This document shows positions 18,175-27,619 of a stretch of DNA of 32,600 bases, one piece after another (position 1 is the first letter of the stretch; each line of letters begins with the position of its first letter). This DNA is from Candidatus Alcium sp. F082 (GTDB lineage Bacteria > Bacteroidota > Bacteroidia > Bacteroidales > F082), in assembly GCA_001543395.1 (NCBI GenBank), contig LPNG01000020.1, forward strand, positions 634 through 33,233. The letters are read 5' to 3'. Under the pieces are notes generated by a model. That model had not been told where the DNA came from and did no database searches. It was given only the letters and a program-made list of their open reading frames with translations. The position numbers and the translations under genes were made by a program.

Positions 18175-18233
18175 TAAAAGTACGACTTTTTCGGAAACCC
18201 AACCGTTTTGCAACGAAATTTTCACTATTTTTG
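18175..18233. promoter_or_regulatory. Divergent promoters for the glucosaminidase gene and rsmG
   Basis: Rightward TATTTTTG (18226-18233) lies 21 bp before the rsmG ATG, with a TTTG at 18207-18210 (a 15-bp spacer, shorter than usual). Leftward TACTTTTA on the minus strand (18175-18182) lies 21 bp before the glucosaminidase ATG; its final base departs from TAnnTTTG. The two would share about 40 bp of upstream DNA. Confidence 0.5.
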
Positions 18234-18254
18234 AGGCCCATTTCAAGACACATC

Positions 18255-18881
18255 ATGGACACAAAGAGCCTATTCCAATACTTCCCAGAGCTAAGCGACA
18301 AGCAGAAAGAGCAGTATAACCAACTGAAAGACTTGTACTTGGACTGGAATAGCAAAATCAATGTCATCTCGCGCAAGGACATGGAGCATTTCTACGAGCA
18401 CCACGTCCTGCATTCCTTGGCCATAGCAAAATACTACGAGCTCTTGCCCGGCATGAAGGTCATGGACTTGGGCACCGGTGGCGGTTTCCCCGGCATCCCC
18501 TTGGCCATTATGTTTCCGCAGACCGAGTTCTACCTCATCGATGGTACAGGCAAGAAAATCAAGGTGGTCAACGCCGTGAAAGACGCCATCGGGCTGGAGA
18601 ATGTGGTGGCCGAACACAAACGCGCCGAGGAAGTGAAAGACAAGTTCGACGTGATTACGGGTCGCGCGGTGATGACCTTGCCCGAAATCGCCAACTTGGC
18701 TGGTAACAAACTGAGAATCAGAGGCGACGAAGAGGCCGGCGGCATCATGTACCTGAAAGGCGGCGACCTGACGGAAGAATTCAAGGCACTGAACCGTTAC
18801 TGGCACCACAAGAAAGCCATCATCAGCAAATGGTTCAAGGAGGAGTATTTTATTGAGAAATATGTGATACATCTATACTAA
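18255..18881 (+). CDS. rsmG: 16S rRNA (guanine-N7) methyltransferase
   Basis: A 208-residue SAM-dependent enzyme that methylates G527 (E. coli numbering) of 16S rRNA. The SAM-binding loop VMDLGTGGGFPGIPLAI is at about residues 69-85, followed by FYLIDGTGKKIKVVNAVKDA, a VITGRAV motif and the N-terminal LYLDWNSKINVISRKDMEHF typical of GidB/RsmG. ATG 18255 is chosen because the eight residues upstream would precede or overlap the promoter box. It is followed after 7 bp by the M16 peptidase gene. Confidence 0.95.
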   Translation: MDTKSLFQYFPELSDKQKEQYNQLKDLYLDWNSKINVISRKDMEHFYEHHVLHSLAIAKYYELLPGMKVMDLGTGGGFPGIPLAIMFPQTEFYLIDGTGKKIKVVNAVKDAIGLENVVAEHKRAEEVKDKFDVITGRAVMTLPEIANLAGNKLRIRGDEEAGGIMYLKGGDLTEEFKALNRYWHHKKAIISKWFKEEYFIEKYVIHLY

Positions 18882-18888
18882 TAAGCAA

Positions 18889-21690
18889 ATGAAAAAACTG
18901 ACACTAACCTTAATCGCTATGCTGGCACTGAGCGCAACGATGTTCGCCCAGCAAGCCATGCCCGTGCCTTTCGACCCGAACGTTAGAAGAGGCAAACTGG
19001 AAAACGGATTGACCTATTACATCCGTCACAACGAGAAACCTGCCCAACGTGCCAACTTCTACATCGCGCAGAAAGTCGGTTCCATCCTTGAAAACGACGA
19101 CCAGCAGGGTCTGGCCCACTTCCTGGAGCACATGGCCTTCAATGGCACGAAGAACTTCCCTGGCAAGGGACTCCTTAATTATATGGAGCACAACGGCGTG
19201 AAGTTTGGCGAGAACGTCAACGCGTGGACCAGCATCGAGCAGACCGTCTATATGCTCACCAATGTGCCGACCACCAACATGAACCTCGTCGACTCGTGCA
19301 TCCTCATCCTCCACGACTGGTCGAGCTTCATCTCGCTTGAAGGCGAGGAGATCGACAAGGAGCGCGGTGTCATCCTTGAGGAGATGCGTCAAGGCCAAGG
19401 CGCCCAGATGCGTATCTACGAAAAGATGTTGCCAGAGATTTATCCCAACAGCCCCTATGGTCACCGTTTGCCCATCGGCACCGAAGAAGTGGTCAGCGGC
19501 TTCAAGCATGACGCTTTGCGCGCCTACTACCACAAGTGGTACCGTCCCGACCTGCAAGGCATCATCATCATTGGTGACGTCGACGTCAACGAGGTGGAGA
19601 ACCACCTGAAGAGCATCTTCGAGGACATCCCCGCCCCCATCAACCCCGCCGAGCGCACCCGTTTCCAGGTGGCCGACAACGCCGAGCTCATCGTGAGCAT
19701 CTGCACCGACCCCGAAGAGACCAACTACAACATTTCTTTGTACTACAAGCATGACATCGTGCCCTTCGAAGAGAGAGGCGACGTGCAATACTGGCTGAAG
19801 GGTTACATTGACCAACTTGTTTCCACCATGTACAACAACCGCATGGAAGAACTGACCCAAAAGGCCAACCCGCCCTTCATCTTCGGCTATGGCTACTACG
19901 GCACCTTCTTCGTGAGCGACACCAAGGACGCTTGGACCGGATTGGCCTATGCCAAGGACAAGGACGGCATCGACGAGGCTTTGACCGCCATCGTGGCCGA
20001 AAACAAGCGCATGCAACAATACGGCTTCACCGCATCGGAGTTTGAGCGCGCCAAGGCTGACCTGATGAAACAAATCGAGAACCAATACGACGAACGCGAC
20101 AAGCAAGAAACCAGTCGCTATTTCTACCCCATCCTCAACCACTTCCTCACCAACGAGCCTCTGTTGGGTATCGAGAACGAATACATGCTGCTCGGACAGA
20201 TCATGCCCATGCTTCCCGTGGAAGCTATCAACCAATACGCCAAGGAACTGATTCGTGAGGACAACATCGTCATCACGCTGACTGCTCCCGAGAAGGAAGG
20301 CGAGGTGCTGCCCACCAAGGAAGAACTCCTTGCCCTCTTCAACAAAGCCAAGGAAATCGAGGTGGAACCCTACAAGGAGACCGTCAGCAACGAGCCTCTG
20401 ATTGCCACCCTGCCCGTGAAAGGCGCCATCGAGAGCAAGAAACACGACGACACCTTCGACGCCACCATCCTCACCCTGAAGAATGGCATTAAGGTCATTT
20501 ATAAGCCTACCCATTTCAAGGACGATGAAATCCTCATGTCGGCCTACAGCTTCGGCGGTTACTCCGTCATGGACCAAAGCGACCCCTACACCCTGCAACA
20601 ACTCAACGAGTTGGCTGGTTTGGGCGGCTTGGGCAACTTCAGCGCCATCGACCTGCCCAAGGTCTTGGCCGGCAAGAAAGTCCACGTCAGCGGCAACGTC
20701 AACACCTTCACCGAAAACGTCAGCGGCAGCTGCTCCGTCAAGGACTTGGAGACCATGATGCAACTTATCTATTTGAGCTTTGGGACGCCTCGTAGCGACG
20801 AAGAGGCATATCAATCCTTTATCACCCGCACCAAGGCCATGCTGGCCAACATCGAGTCGAACCCCGATGTTGCCTTCAGCGACAACCTCATCTTCGCCCT
20901 CTTCGACAACCATCCGCTCCGTAAGCGCATGAAAGCCGAAGACTACGACAAGGTCGACTACGCCAAGGCCCTGAAGCTCTATGCTGACCGTTTCAAGGAC
21001 GCCAACAACTTCGTGTTCACCTTTGTGGGCAACATCGACCCTGAGACCTTCGAACCCATGGTTGAGCAATACATCGGAGCCCTGAAGACCAAGAAAAACG
21101 ACGAGACTTGGACCGCCAACGTGCCCGCCATCACCGACAAGGATGTCACCAGCCATTACACCAAGGCCATGGAGAATCCCAAGGTTACCTGCTATATGGT
21201 TTACAACGGAGATATGGAATTCAACCGTAAGAACCAACTGACCATGCAGGTTTTGAGCGATGTGATGGACATCGTCTACACCGAGAAGATCCGTGAAGAC
21301 GAAGGCGGCACCTACGGCGTTGGCGTCAACGCCAGCCTGAATAACCGCCCGAAAGAAAGCTTCATGTTCCTCATCGGTTTCAACACCAACAAGGAGATGT
21401 ATGAGAAGCTGATGGGCATTGCCAAGGCTGAGCTTCAGAATATGGCCAACCAAGGCCCACGCCCCGAAGACCTCAAGAAGGTGAAGGAGTTCCTCATCAA
21501 GAAGCATGCTGAAGACCTGGAGAACAACCGTTATTGGATGAACTGCATCCAGACGCAGGATAGCGACGGCTACAACCCCATGGCCAACTATAACGAGATC
21601 ATCAACGGCATCACCTCCAGTGACGTGGCCAACATGGCCAAGGCTGTGCTGAACGGTTACAAGAAGGAAGTGGTGCAAATACCCGAATGA
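18889..21690 (+). CDS. M16 family zinc metallopeptidase, exported
   Basis: A 933-residue protein with signal peptide KKLTLTLIAMLALSATMFAQ. The inverted zinc motif HxxEH is at H77-FLE-H81 (GLAHFLEHMAFNGTKNFPG), with the distal Glu in RGVILEEMRQGQGAQ near 155-160. A second, inactive M16 half follows (ILTLKNGIKVIYKPTHFKDD onwards), as in full-length two-domain PqqL-type peptidases. The location should be periplasm or outer membrane. Only 7 bp separate it from rsmG, so the two are probably co-transcribed. The substrate is unknown. Confidence 0.92.
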   Translation: MKKLTLTLIAMLALSATMFAQQAMPVPFDPNVRRGKLENGLTYYIRHNEKPAQRANFYIAQKVGSILENDDQQGLAHFLEHMAFNGTKNFPGKGLLNYMEHNGVKFGENVNAWTSIEQTVYMLTNVPTTNMNLVDSCILILHDWSSFISLEGEEIDKERGVILEEMRQGQGAQMRIYEKMLPEIYPNSPYGHRLPIGTEEVVSGFKHDALRAYYHKWYRPDLQGIIIIGDVDVNEVENHLKSIFEDIPAPINPAERTRFQVADNAELIVSICTDPEETNYNISLYYKHDIVPFEERGDVQYWLKGYIDQLVSTMYNNRMEELTQKANPPFIFGYGYYGTFFVSDTKDAWTGLAYAKDKDGIDEALTAIVAENKRMQQYGFTASEFERAKADLMKQIENQYDERDKQETSRYFYPILNHFLTNEPLLGIENEYMLLGQIMPMLPVEAINQYAKELIREDNIVITLTAPEKEGEVLPTKEELLALFNKAKEIEVEPYKETVSNEPLIATLPVKGAIESKKHDDTFDATILTLKNGIKVIYKPTHFKDDEILMSAYSFGGYSVMDQSDPYTLQQLNELAGLGGLGNFSAIDLPKVLAGKKVHVSGNVNTFTENVSGSCSVKDLETMMQLIYLSFGTPRSDEEAYQSFITRTKAMLANIESNPDVAFSDNLIFALFDNHPLRKRMKAEDYDKVDYAKALKLYADRFKDANNFVFTFVGNIDPETFEPMVEQYIGALKTKKNDETWTANVPAITDKDVTSHYTKAMENPKVTCYMVYNGDMEFNRKNQLTMQVLSDVMDIVYTEKIREDEGGTYGVGVNASLNNRPKESFMFLIGFNTNKEMYEKLMGIAKAELQNMANQGPRPEDLKKVKEFLIKKHAEDLENNRYWMNCIQTQDSDGYNPMANYNEIINGITSSDVANMAKAVLNGYKKEVVQIPE

Positions 21691-21695
21691 TACGA

Positions 21696-21775
21696 TGGCC
21701 TATGGCCTATAGCCTATGGCCTGCGCAACATTAGTGAAAGCAGGCCATAGGCTATGAGCCATCAGCCATAGGCCA
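21696..21775. repeat. Large interrupted palindrome between peptidase and transporter genes
   Basis: TGGCCTATGGC (21696-21706) pairs exactly with GCCATAGGCCA (21765-21775). Just inside, ATAGCCTATGGCCTGC (21709-21724) pairs exactly with GCAGGCCATAGGCTAT (21740-21755) around a 15-nt loop. That makes 27 bp of stem with an asymmetric bulge (2 against 9 nt). The arms are built from repeats of a GGCCTATG-like word. It starts 5 bp after the peptidase stop. There is no T tract, so a cruciform, REP-type or mRNA-stabilising element is more likely than a terminator. Confidence 0.75.
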
Positions 21776-21814
21776 CTAAAATAATGAAATCACAAATCTT
21801 TAAATCAAATAACT

Positions 21815-23431
21815 ATGACAGAAAAACTTACATTGAGAGACAGCGCCGCCATGCGGTGGATTGCCTTGCTGCTCTTGGCTTTGGCCATGTTTTGCAGCTA
21901 CATTTTCATGGACATCTTGTCCCCCATCAAAGACCTGATGGAAAGCCAGCGCGGCTGGGATTCCAAGGCCTTCGGCACGATGGAAGGCGCCGAAACCTTC
22001 CTGAACGTGTTCGTGTTCTTCCTCATCTTCGCTGGTATCATCCTCGACAAGATGGGAGTGCGCTTCACGGCTGTGCTTTCGGGCGCGGTGATGCTCGTCG
22101 GCGGTATCATCAAATACTACGCCATCAGCGAGTCGTTCATCGGCAGCAACCTTGAGACTTGGTTCACCAATAACTTGAACTGGCACACAGGCATCGGTTT
22201 TATCGACGACATTCTGCCATTCTACCAAGGGATGCCCGCTTCTGCAAAGTTGGCTGCCATCGGCTTCATGATTTTCGGTTGCGGCACTGAAATGGCCGGC
22301 ATCACCGTGAGTCGTGGTATCGTGAAATGGTTCAAAGGTCGCGAGACCGCCTTGGCCATGGGCTCAGAGATGGCATTGGCTCGTTTGGGTGTGGCCACCT
22401 GCATGATTTTCTCACCCTTCTTTGCCAAATTGGGTGGCACCATCAACGTGAGCCGTTCCGTGGCCTTCGGTGTGGTGTTGCTGTGCATTGCCCTTATCAT
22501 GTTTGTGGTCTATTTCTTCATGGACAAGAAACTCGATTCACAGACCGGTGAAGCCGAAGAGAAGGACGACCCCTTCAAGGTCAGCGACATCGGCAAAATC
22601 TTGTCGAGCCTTGGTTTCTGGCTGGTCGCCTTGCTTTGCGTGTTGTATTATTCAGCCATCTTCCCCTTCCAGAAGTACGCCGTGAACATGCTGCAATGCA
22701 ACCTCACTTTGACCACGCCTGAAGCTGGTTCCTTCTGGGCGGGCGACAGCGTCACCATCGTGCAATACATCATCATGCTTGTGGTGGCTGTCTGCTCCTT
22801 CGCCAGCAACTTCTCGAAGAAGAAAGGCATGAAGTTCGGCTTGATGGCTGTTGCCGTCGTCGCCCTCGTGGTGTATTGCTACATGGGTTACATGCGCGGC
22901 ACCGCCGAGACCATCTTCGCCGTGTTCCCGCTGTTGGCCGTGGCTATCACGCCCATCCTCGGCAGCTATGTCGACAACAAGGGCAAGGCCGCTTCCATGC
23001 TGATGATAGGTTCCTTGCTGCTTATCATCTGCCACCTCACCTTCGCCTTTATCCTGCCTTTGACCAAGGGCAGCGCCGTGGGCGGCGTCATTGTGGCCTA
23101 TGTGACCATCCTCGTCTTGGGCGCCTCGTTCTCCTTGGTGCCTGCCGCCTTGTGGCCGAGTGTCCCGAAGTTGGTGGATGAAAAGATTATCGGTTCGGCC
23201 TACGCATTGATTTTCTGGATCCAGAACATCGGCTTGTGGCTGTTCCCCATCCTCATCGGCAATGTGCTGACCAGCACCAACCCGGCCGGAACGCCTCCCG
23301 ACCAACTCAACTACACCTGGGCTTTGGTCATGTTGGCTTGCCTCGGTATTGCCGCTCTTATCATCGGCATCATCCTGAAGCGTGTCGATGCCAAGAAGCA
23401 CCTCGGCCTTGAGGAACCGAACATCAAATAA
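21815..23431 (+). CDS. MFS transporter
   Basis: A 538-residue polytopic inner-membrane protein with about 12 hydrophobic segments in two halves, separated by a charged cytoplasmic loop (KKLDSQTGEAEEKDDPFKVS, about 240-260). The first helix follows MRWIALLLLALAMFCSYIF, and a motif A-like loop LDKMGVRFTAVLSGAVMLVG sits after TM2. It resembles the MFSD1-like branch of the major facilitator superfamily; the substrate cannot be read. ATG 21815 was chosen because the hydrophobic first segment starts 14 residues later. A strong terminator follows. Confidence 0.88.
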   Translation: MTEKLTLRDSAAMRWIALLLLALAMFCSYIFMDILSPIKDLMESQRGWDSKAFGTMEGAETFLNVFVFFLIFAGIILDKMGVRFTAVLSGAVMLVGGIIKYYAISESFIGSNLETWFTNNLNWHTGIGFIDDILPFYQGMPASAKLAAIGFMIFGCGTEMAGITVSRGIVKWFKGRETALAMGSEMALARLGVATCMIFSPFFAKLGGTINVSRSVAFGVVLLCIALIMFVVYFFMDKKLDSQTGEAEEKDDPFKVSDIGKILSSLGFWLVALLCVLYYSAIFPFQKYAVNMLQCNLTLTTPEAGSFWAGDSVTIVQYIIMLVVAVCSFASNFSKKKGMKFGLMAVAVVALVVYCYMGYMRGTAETIFAVFPLLAVAITPILGSYVDNKGKAASMLMIGSLLLIICHLTFAFILPLTKGSAVGGVIVAYVTILVLGASFSLVPAALWPSVPKLVDEKIIGSAYALIFWIQNIGLWLFPILIGNVLTSTNPAGTPPDQLNYTWALVMLACLGIAALIIGIILKRVDAKKHLGLEEPNIK

Positions 23432-23440
23432 CCAACTTTA

Positions 23441-23477
23441 AATGAAAAAAGGCGACCGCTGGTCGCCTTTTTTCATT
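23441..23477. terminator. Bidirectional terminator between converging genes
   Basis: AATGAAAAAAGGCGACC (23441-23457), loop GCT, then GGTCGCCTTTTTTCATT (23461-23477): a perfect 17-bp stem with A6 on one side and T6 on the other. It serves both the MFS gene from the left and the 112-aa gene from the right, whose stop codon (23473-23475) lies inside the stem. Confidence 0.92.
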
Positions 23478-23811
23478 TATGCACAAACGGCACATTACAC
23501 ATATTTAGGATTTCCATGACGAAATCCCGCTCACGCTTACCGAAGTGAGCATCGGAGCGCGAGAGCTTCGTCATCATGAGCGAGAAGGAGCGTTTCTTCT
23601 CCTTCGACATACGTTTCAACGTTTCGTAGACTTGTTTCTGCAGCTCGTTTTTCGGGACAGGCACAAAACCCGTAGCATCAAACTCCAGCTCCTTCATACA
23701 GGCTTCGAGGCATTCGCGTTCAGCCTCATGATTCTGAAAATCGGCGTCGGCCAGATTGTATAACACGCTAGCTATAGCAGTTTGCTCTTCATTGGAAAAT
23801 TTATCCACCAT
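23473..23811 (-). CDS. TerB-like small protein, 112 aa
   Basis: From the ATG at 23809-23811 the protein starts MVDKFSNEEQTAIASVLYNL. Two helix-acidic loop-helix segments stand out: LADADFQNHEAERECLEACM (17-36) and LSRSDAHFGKRERDFVMEIL (82-101). They resemble the paired AxxDGxxxxxE pattern of TerB/DjlA-N domains. No signal peptide is present. The open frame extends upstream to 24024, but that part overlaps the divergent gene's promoter and start. A TTTCTTTG box 15-25 bp before the ATG may be its promoter. Family assignment is tentative. Confidence 0.65.
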   Translation of the reverse strand: MVDKFSNEEQTAIASVLYNLADADFQNHEAERECLEACMKELEFDATGFVPVPKNELQKQVYETLKRMSKEKKRSFSLMMTKLSRSDAHFGKRERDFVMEILNMCNVPFVHK

Positions 23812-23846
23812 GGCGACAAAATTTTCTGCAAAGAAACGATTTTTTC

Positions 23847-23854
23847 TAATTTTG
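23847..23854 (+). promoter_or_regulatory. Promoter of the tandem T9SS cargo genes
   Basis: TAATTTTG matches TAnnTTTG and lies 30 bp before the ATG at 23885. The region is A+T-rich and shared with the divergent TerB-like gene. No second promoter is evident in the 24 bp before the downstream paralogue, so both cargo genes probably share this one. Confidence 0.6.
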
Positions 23855-23884
23855 CAACAACAATCAACATAAAAAACGGTAGAC

Positions 23885-25729
23885 ATGAAAAAACTTTCTT
23901 TACTGTTTTTGGCTTTGGCCTCTTTAGTAACGCTGAAAGCCCAATGGGTCGACGACCCCAACAGCAACACCCATATCGCCAATTGCGCCAACGGTGCCGC
24001 CGAGGTGTATGTTTCAACTGACATTACGACGGGTGACTCCTACGTGCAATGGCATTACCAAGGCGAAAATGGATGGTCGCCATGGGTGCAGCGGCTTGAC
24101 TTCAACGGTGTTCCACGATGGCCTGCCGACGGCATCCATATCACCACGCCCGACTTCGCCACCTGGTCGCCGGGCTATGCCATGACCGCCGTCAATGGTG
24201 GCGTGGTCACGGTGTTCCGCACCCTCGGACCTCATCACTGGGCGGTCAAGATCGATGCCGACGGCTCTTTCCCCTGGGGTGAACATGGCATGGTGCTCTT
24301 CGACGGTGAAGGCGGTGGCCGCTCCGAAGTGCTCGCAGGCGATGACGGCGGCGTGTGGGCCTTGGGCACCGACATGGACAGTACCTTCCTGCAATATGTC
24401 GATGCCGACGGCACGCTGCATCCCAAGGCCACCATCAAAGACCCCGCAAAAAAATGCACCAACGGCGTTTTGATACCCTCTGAAGACGATGTCTTTGTGG
24501 TGTATGCCAAGCAGACCCTCCAAGGCTACACCAATTACAACAAGGAAATCCACGTCGCAGGATACGACAAAAACGGCGTACAGGTTTTTCCCGAGACCCT
24601 GTTGTTTGGACTACAGACCGTAGGTGCCAGCTACGTGCATTATGCCATTCCCGACAGTAAGGGAGGCGGCTATGTCTATCAATTCCACAACGGCATAGGT
24701 GGCGTGTATAACACCTACGTCACGCATTTCGACGAGAACGGCATACCCACCATCACCGATCCCAACGGCATCGCCGTGCATACTCCCGACTACGGCAACT
24801 ATTACACCAATGCTTACGCCACCGTCGACCCCAAGAGCAATGATATCATTATCGCCTATCTCCAAAAGGATGCAGCCTCTCAATCACAACATCGGATCTA
24901 TGTCAACCGCATCACCGAATCGGGCGAAAAGCCATGGGGCGACGGCATTATGGTTGCCGACTACACAGGCCTTTCCTATAGCGACATCCACGTGGATGCC
25001 ATCGATGCTGTAGATGGTTTCGTCGTGACCTATGGCACCAGCCAAGGCAGCATTGAGGCTGCGGGCTACGACCTCGATGGAAACCTGTTGTGGAACACTA
25101 CTATGAGTTCGACCAGCTACAATAAAACCATAAGCGACAACACCGCCGGTTTTCATTACGGGCAAAACATTGTGGCATGGATCAACAGCGATGATGGCGG
25201 CGTCTATGCCCAAAACATCGGCTGGGACGGCACCATAGGAGTGGTCACGCCACCTGCCCCGGTGACATGCGACCCGCCAACCGATTTCCAAGGCGAGTAT
25301 TTCTATGAATCCAACTCGGATTTCGGGGTGTATCTATCATGGACAGCACCTCAGGAATTGCCGCTGCACTACAACCTGTATTTCACCGATCCATCAGGCT
25401 GTACTACAACCATTGAAGTAGACCCCAACGAAACGGAATATTCAGATCAAATGTCCATTATCGGTGCCGTCACTTACCAACTTACTGCAGTTTACGAAGA
25501 CTGCGAATCCGAGTTTGCGCTCACTCCTGACGGCGAAGACCACGTCACCATCGTGATTACTGCCATCCCCGAAAACACGGAAGAAGAAATCGTGTCCATC
25601 CTGAGTGTCTACACCATCAAGGGACAACTTGTCAACGCAAAGGACCTCAACGAGTTGAGCCAAGGCGTTTACATCGTCAAAGGCATCACGGATTCAGGCA
25701 AAACCATCATAAAGAAAGTAATCAAGTAA
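23885..25729 (+). CDS. Secreted protein with type IX secretion C-terminal sorting domain (paralogue 1)
   Basis: A 614-residue protein. The signal peptide is KKLSLLFLALASLVTLKAQ. The mature part begins QWVDDPNSNTHIANCANG, then has Trp/Gly-rich beta repeats (VQWHYQGENGWSPWVQRL, DFNGVPRWPADGIHITT, WAVKIDADGSFPWGEHGMVL) suggesting a beta-propeller-like fold. A fibronectin-III-like domain lies at about 460-555 (PPTDFQGEYFYES to YQLTAVYEDCESEFALT). The last 60 residues (VSILSVYTIKGQLVNAKDL, GVYIVKGITDSGKTIIKKVI) fit a type A T9SS sorting domain. It should cross the outer membrane and may be surface-attached. No catalytic motif is seen. Confidence 0.87.
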   Translation: MKKLSLLFLALASLVTLKAQWVDDPNSNTHIANCANGAAEVYVSTDITTGDSYVQWHYQGENGWSPWVQRLDFNGVPRWPADGIHITTPDFATWSPGYAMTAVNGGVVTVFRTLGPHHWAVKIDADGSFPWGEHGMVLFDGEGGGRSEVLAGDDGGVWALGTDMDSTFLQYVDADGTLHPKATIKDPAKKCTNGVLIPSEDDVFVVYAKQTLQGYTNYNKEIHVAGYDKNGVQVFPETLLFGLQTVGASYVHYAIPDSKGGGYVYQFHNGIGGVYNTYVTHFDENGIPTITDPNGIAVHTPDYGNYYTNAYATVDPKSNDIIIAYLQKDAASQSQHRIYVNRITESGEKPWGDGIMVADYTGLSYSDIHVDAIDAVDGFVVTYGTSQGSIEAAGYDLDGNLLWNTTMSSTSYNKTISDNTAGFHYGQNIVAWINSDDGGVYAQNIGWDGTIGVVTPPAPVTCDPPTDFQGEYFYESNSDFGVYLSWTAPQELPLHYNLYFTDPSGCTTTIEVDPNETEYSDQMSIIGAVTYQLTAVYEDCESEFALTPDGEDHVTIVITAIPENTEEEIVSILSVYTIKGQLVNAKDLNELSQGVYIVKGITDSGKTIIKKVIK

Positions 25730-25753
25730 TCATTAACTTCAATACAATAAAAC

Positions 25754-27619
25754 ATGAAAAAGCTTTTCTTTCTAGTTATCTCGTTAGTAGCGATGCTTAC
25801 CGCGAAAGCACAATGGGTCGACGACCCTACTACCAACACTTTCCTCGCCAACTGTGGCCCCGACGACGGTGAACTCTACATGGCCACCAACCCCAGTACC
25901 GGTGACACCTACATCCAATGGGAAGGATTCGGCACCAATGGCTGGTCGCCCACCCTGCAGCGCATTACCTTTGAAGGTGTTCCGCAATGGGGCGACGATG
26001 GCATCCATATCGGCGGACATGAATTCTCGTCGATGTCGGAAGGTGTCGCCATGATTACGACCACCGATGGCTGCGTGGTGAGTTGTTTTGCCACTTACGA
26101 CGGCTTCTCATACGCTGTAAAGATTGACCCTGACGGCAATTTCGTTTGGGGAGAACAAGGCTTGCAACTTTTTGGCGGCCTTGGCTTTTCGCGCACCGAA
26201 TTGACTGCCGGTGACGATGGCGGTTTCTGGGCCTTAGGCTTTGACTACCAAAACCTTTATCTGCAATACGTCGGTGCCGATGGCACTTTGGGTCCCACCA
26301 CCACCATCAGCGACAGCGGCGGATACAAGTGCATGTACGGCCAACTCACGTTGAGCCTCAACAACAACGTGCTGCTTACCTACGAAAAAGTGGGCTCCGG
26401 TTTTTATACCGACAAGGAGCTTTATGTCGTCGCCGTCACGCCCGATGGAACCATTCTCAACCCCGCATCCCTTCTCATGTCTTCCCAAACTTTCCAATCC
26501 ACCTATATCCATAAGGCTGTTGCTGATGGCATGGGCGGCGGATATGCCTACATTTGGCACCCTGGCATCGGAGGAGCCTTCAACACCTACGTCTTCCATT
26601 TCAACGAGTTTGGCGTTTCCACCATCAGCGACCTAAATGGCATTTCCGTGCATCCAACTGACCCTTCAAACTACTATCTTGACGCATACGCCACCTCCGA
26701 CCCCGTGAGCCACGACCTCATCATCGTTTACGAACAAACCGATGCTGCAACGCAATCGCAGAGTAGTGTCTATATGAACCGCATCACACCGACGGGTGAG
26801 AAACTTTGGGGCGACGGCATAAATGTTGCAGGTAACGTAGGAGTCAACTATTCCGACCTCTTTGTGGATGCCTTTGAAGACGGCAGCGGATTCATGGTAA
26901 GCTATACCGTTAACATGTCGGGGTTAAGCTCCGTTTTTGCCATTGGCTATGATATGCAAGGTGACCAGCTCTGGGCGAAGAATATCAGTATAGGGACATA
27001 CAACAGGACGATGTGCGATAACAGCACGGGCTTCCACCTCGGGCAAAACATCGTGGCGTGGGTGAACGGCAGCAACGGTAATGTTTACGGACAGAATATC
27101 GGCCCCGACGGCACAATGGGGCCAATTGAAATCCCAGAGCCTTGCCTTGCTCCGACCAATTTCGAAGGCTCTTATGTCTATAATAGTGAAGACCAAACCT
27201 TTGGCGCATTGCTGACCTGGGATGCACCCGAAACACAGCCTTTGTGGTACAACCTTTTCATCAACCTGCCCGATGGAAACACAATTCATGCTTCCATTGA
27301 CCCTACTGAGACCGAGTATTACCATGAATTGAACGTCAGTGCAACAATAACATACAGATTGACAGCCACCTACGAGCATTGCGAATCCGACTATGCCCTC
27401 ACACCCGACGGCGAGGATTACGTCATTGTCGAAGTCACCGGCATCGAAGAAAACACCAAAAACAACATCGTCACCGTGCTGAACGTCTTCAACATGAGTG
27501 GCCAGCGCATCCAAGCCAATAACATGGACGAGCTCAACACGGGCGTCTATATCATCCAAGGCCTGACCGAAGACGGCCGCTTGGTGAGCCGAAAGATGGT
27601 GGTCGACCGCACACTCTAA
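25754..27619 (+). CDS. Secreted protein with type IX secretion C-terminal sorting domain (paralogue 2)
   Basis: A 621-residue tandem duplicate of the preceding gene, 24 bp downstream. Domain order is the same: signal peptide (KKLFFLVISLVAMLTAKAQ), QWVDDPTTNTFLANCGPDDG, the Trp-rich beta region (TYIQWEGFGTNGWSPTLQRI), a fibronectin-III-like domain and the sorting domain (VTVLNVFNMSGQRIQANNMD, GVYIIQGLTEDGRLVSRKMV). Similarity is clear throughout but with many substitutions and small indels, so the duplication is not recent. The stop TAA (27617-27619) lies in the first unit of a heptamer tandem repeat. Confidence 0.87.
   Translation: MKKLFFLVISLVAMLTAKAQWVDDPTTNTFLANCGPDDGELYMATNPSTGDTYIQWEGFGTNGWSPTLQRITFEGVPQWGDDGIHIGGHEFSSMSEGVAMITTTDGCVVSCFATYDGFSYAVKIDPDGNFVWGEQGLQLFGGLGFSRTELTAGDDGGFWALGFDYQNLYLQYVGADGTLGPTTTISDSGGYKCMYGQLTLSLNNNVLLTYEKVGSGFYTDKELYVVAVTPDGTILNPASLLMSSQTFQSTYIHKAVADGMGGGYAYIWHPGIGGAFNTYVFHFNEFGVSTISDLNGISVHPTDPSNYYLDAYATSDPVSHDLIIVYEQTDAATQSQSSVYMNRITPTGEKLWGDGINVAGNVGVNYSDLFVDAFEDGSGFMVSYTVNMSGLSSVFAIGYDMQGDQLWAKNISIGTYNRTMCDNSTGFHLGQNIVAWVNGSNGNVYGQNIGPDGTMGPIEIPEPCLAPTNFEGSYVYNSEDQTFGALLTWDAPETQPLWYNLFINLPDGNTIHASIDPTETEYYHELNVSATITYRLTATYEHCESDYALTPDGEDYVIVEVTGIEENTKNNIVTVLNVFNMSGQRIQANNMDELNTGVYIIQGLTEDGRLVSRKMVVDRTL

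Noticed and set aside
18910-21678. 922-codon minus-strand frame opposite the M16 peptidase gene
   Set aside because: An antisense shadow in a G+C-rich coding region; the sense protein has a signal peptide and HxxEH motif, and the antisense one has neither promoter nor motifs.
23812-24024. Upstream extension of the TerB-like protein to a 183-residue product
   Set aside because: The extension runs through the promoter and start of the divergent secreted-protein gene; the ATG at 23811 gives a compact domain.
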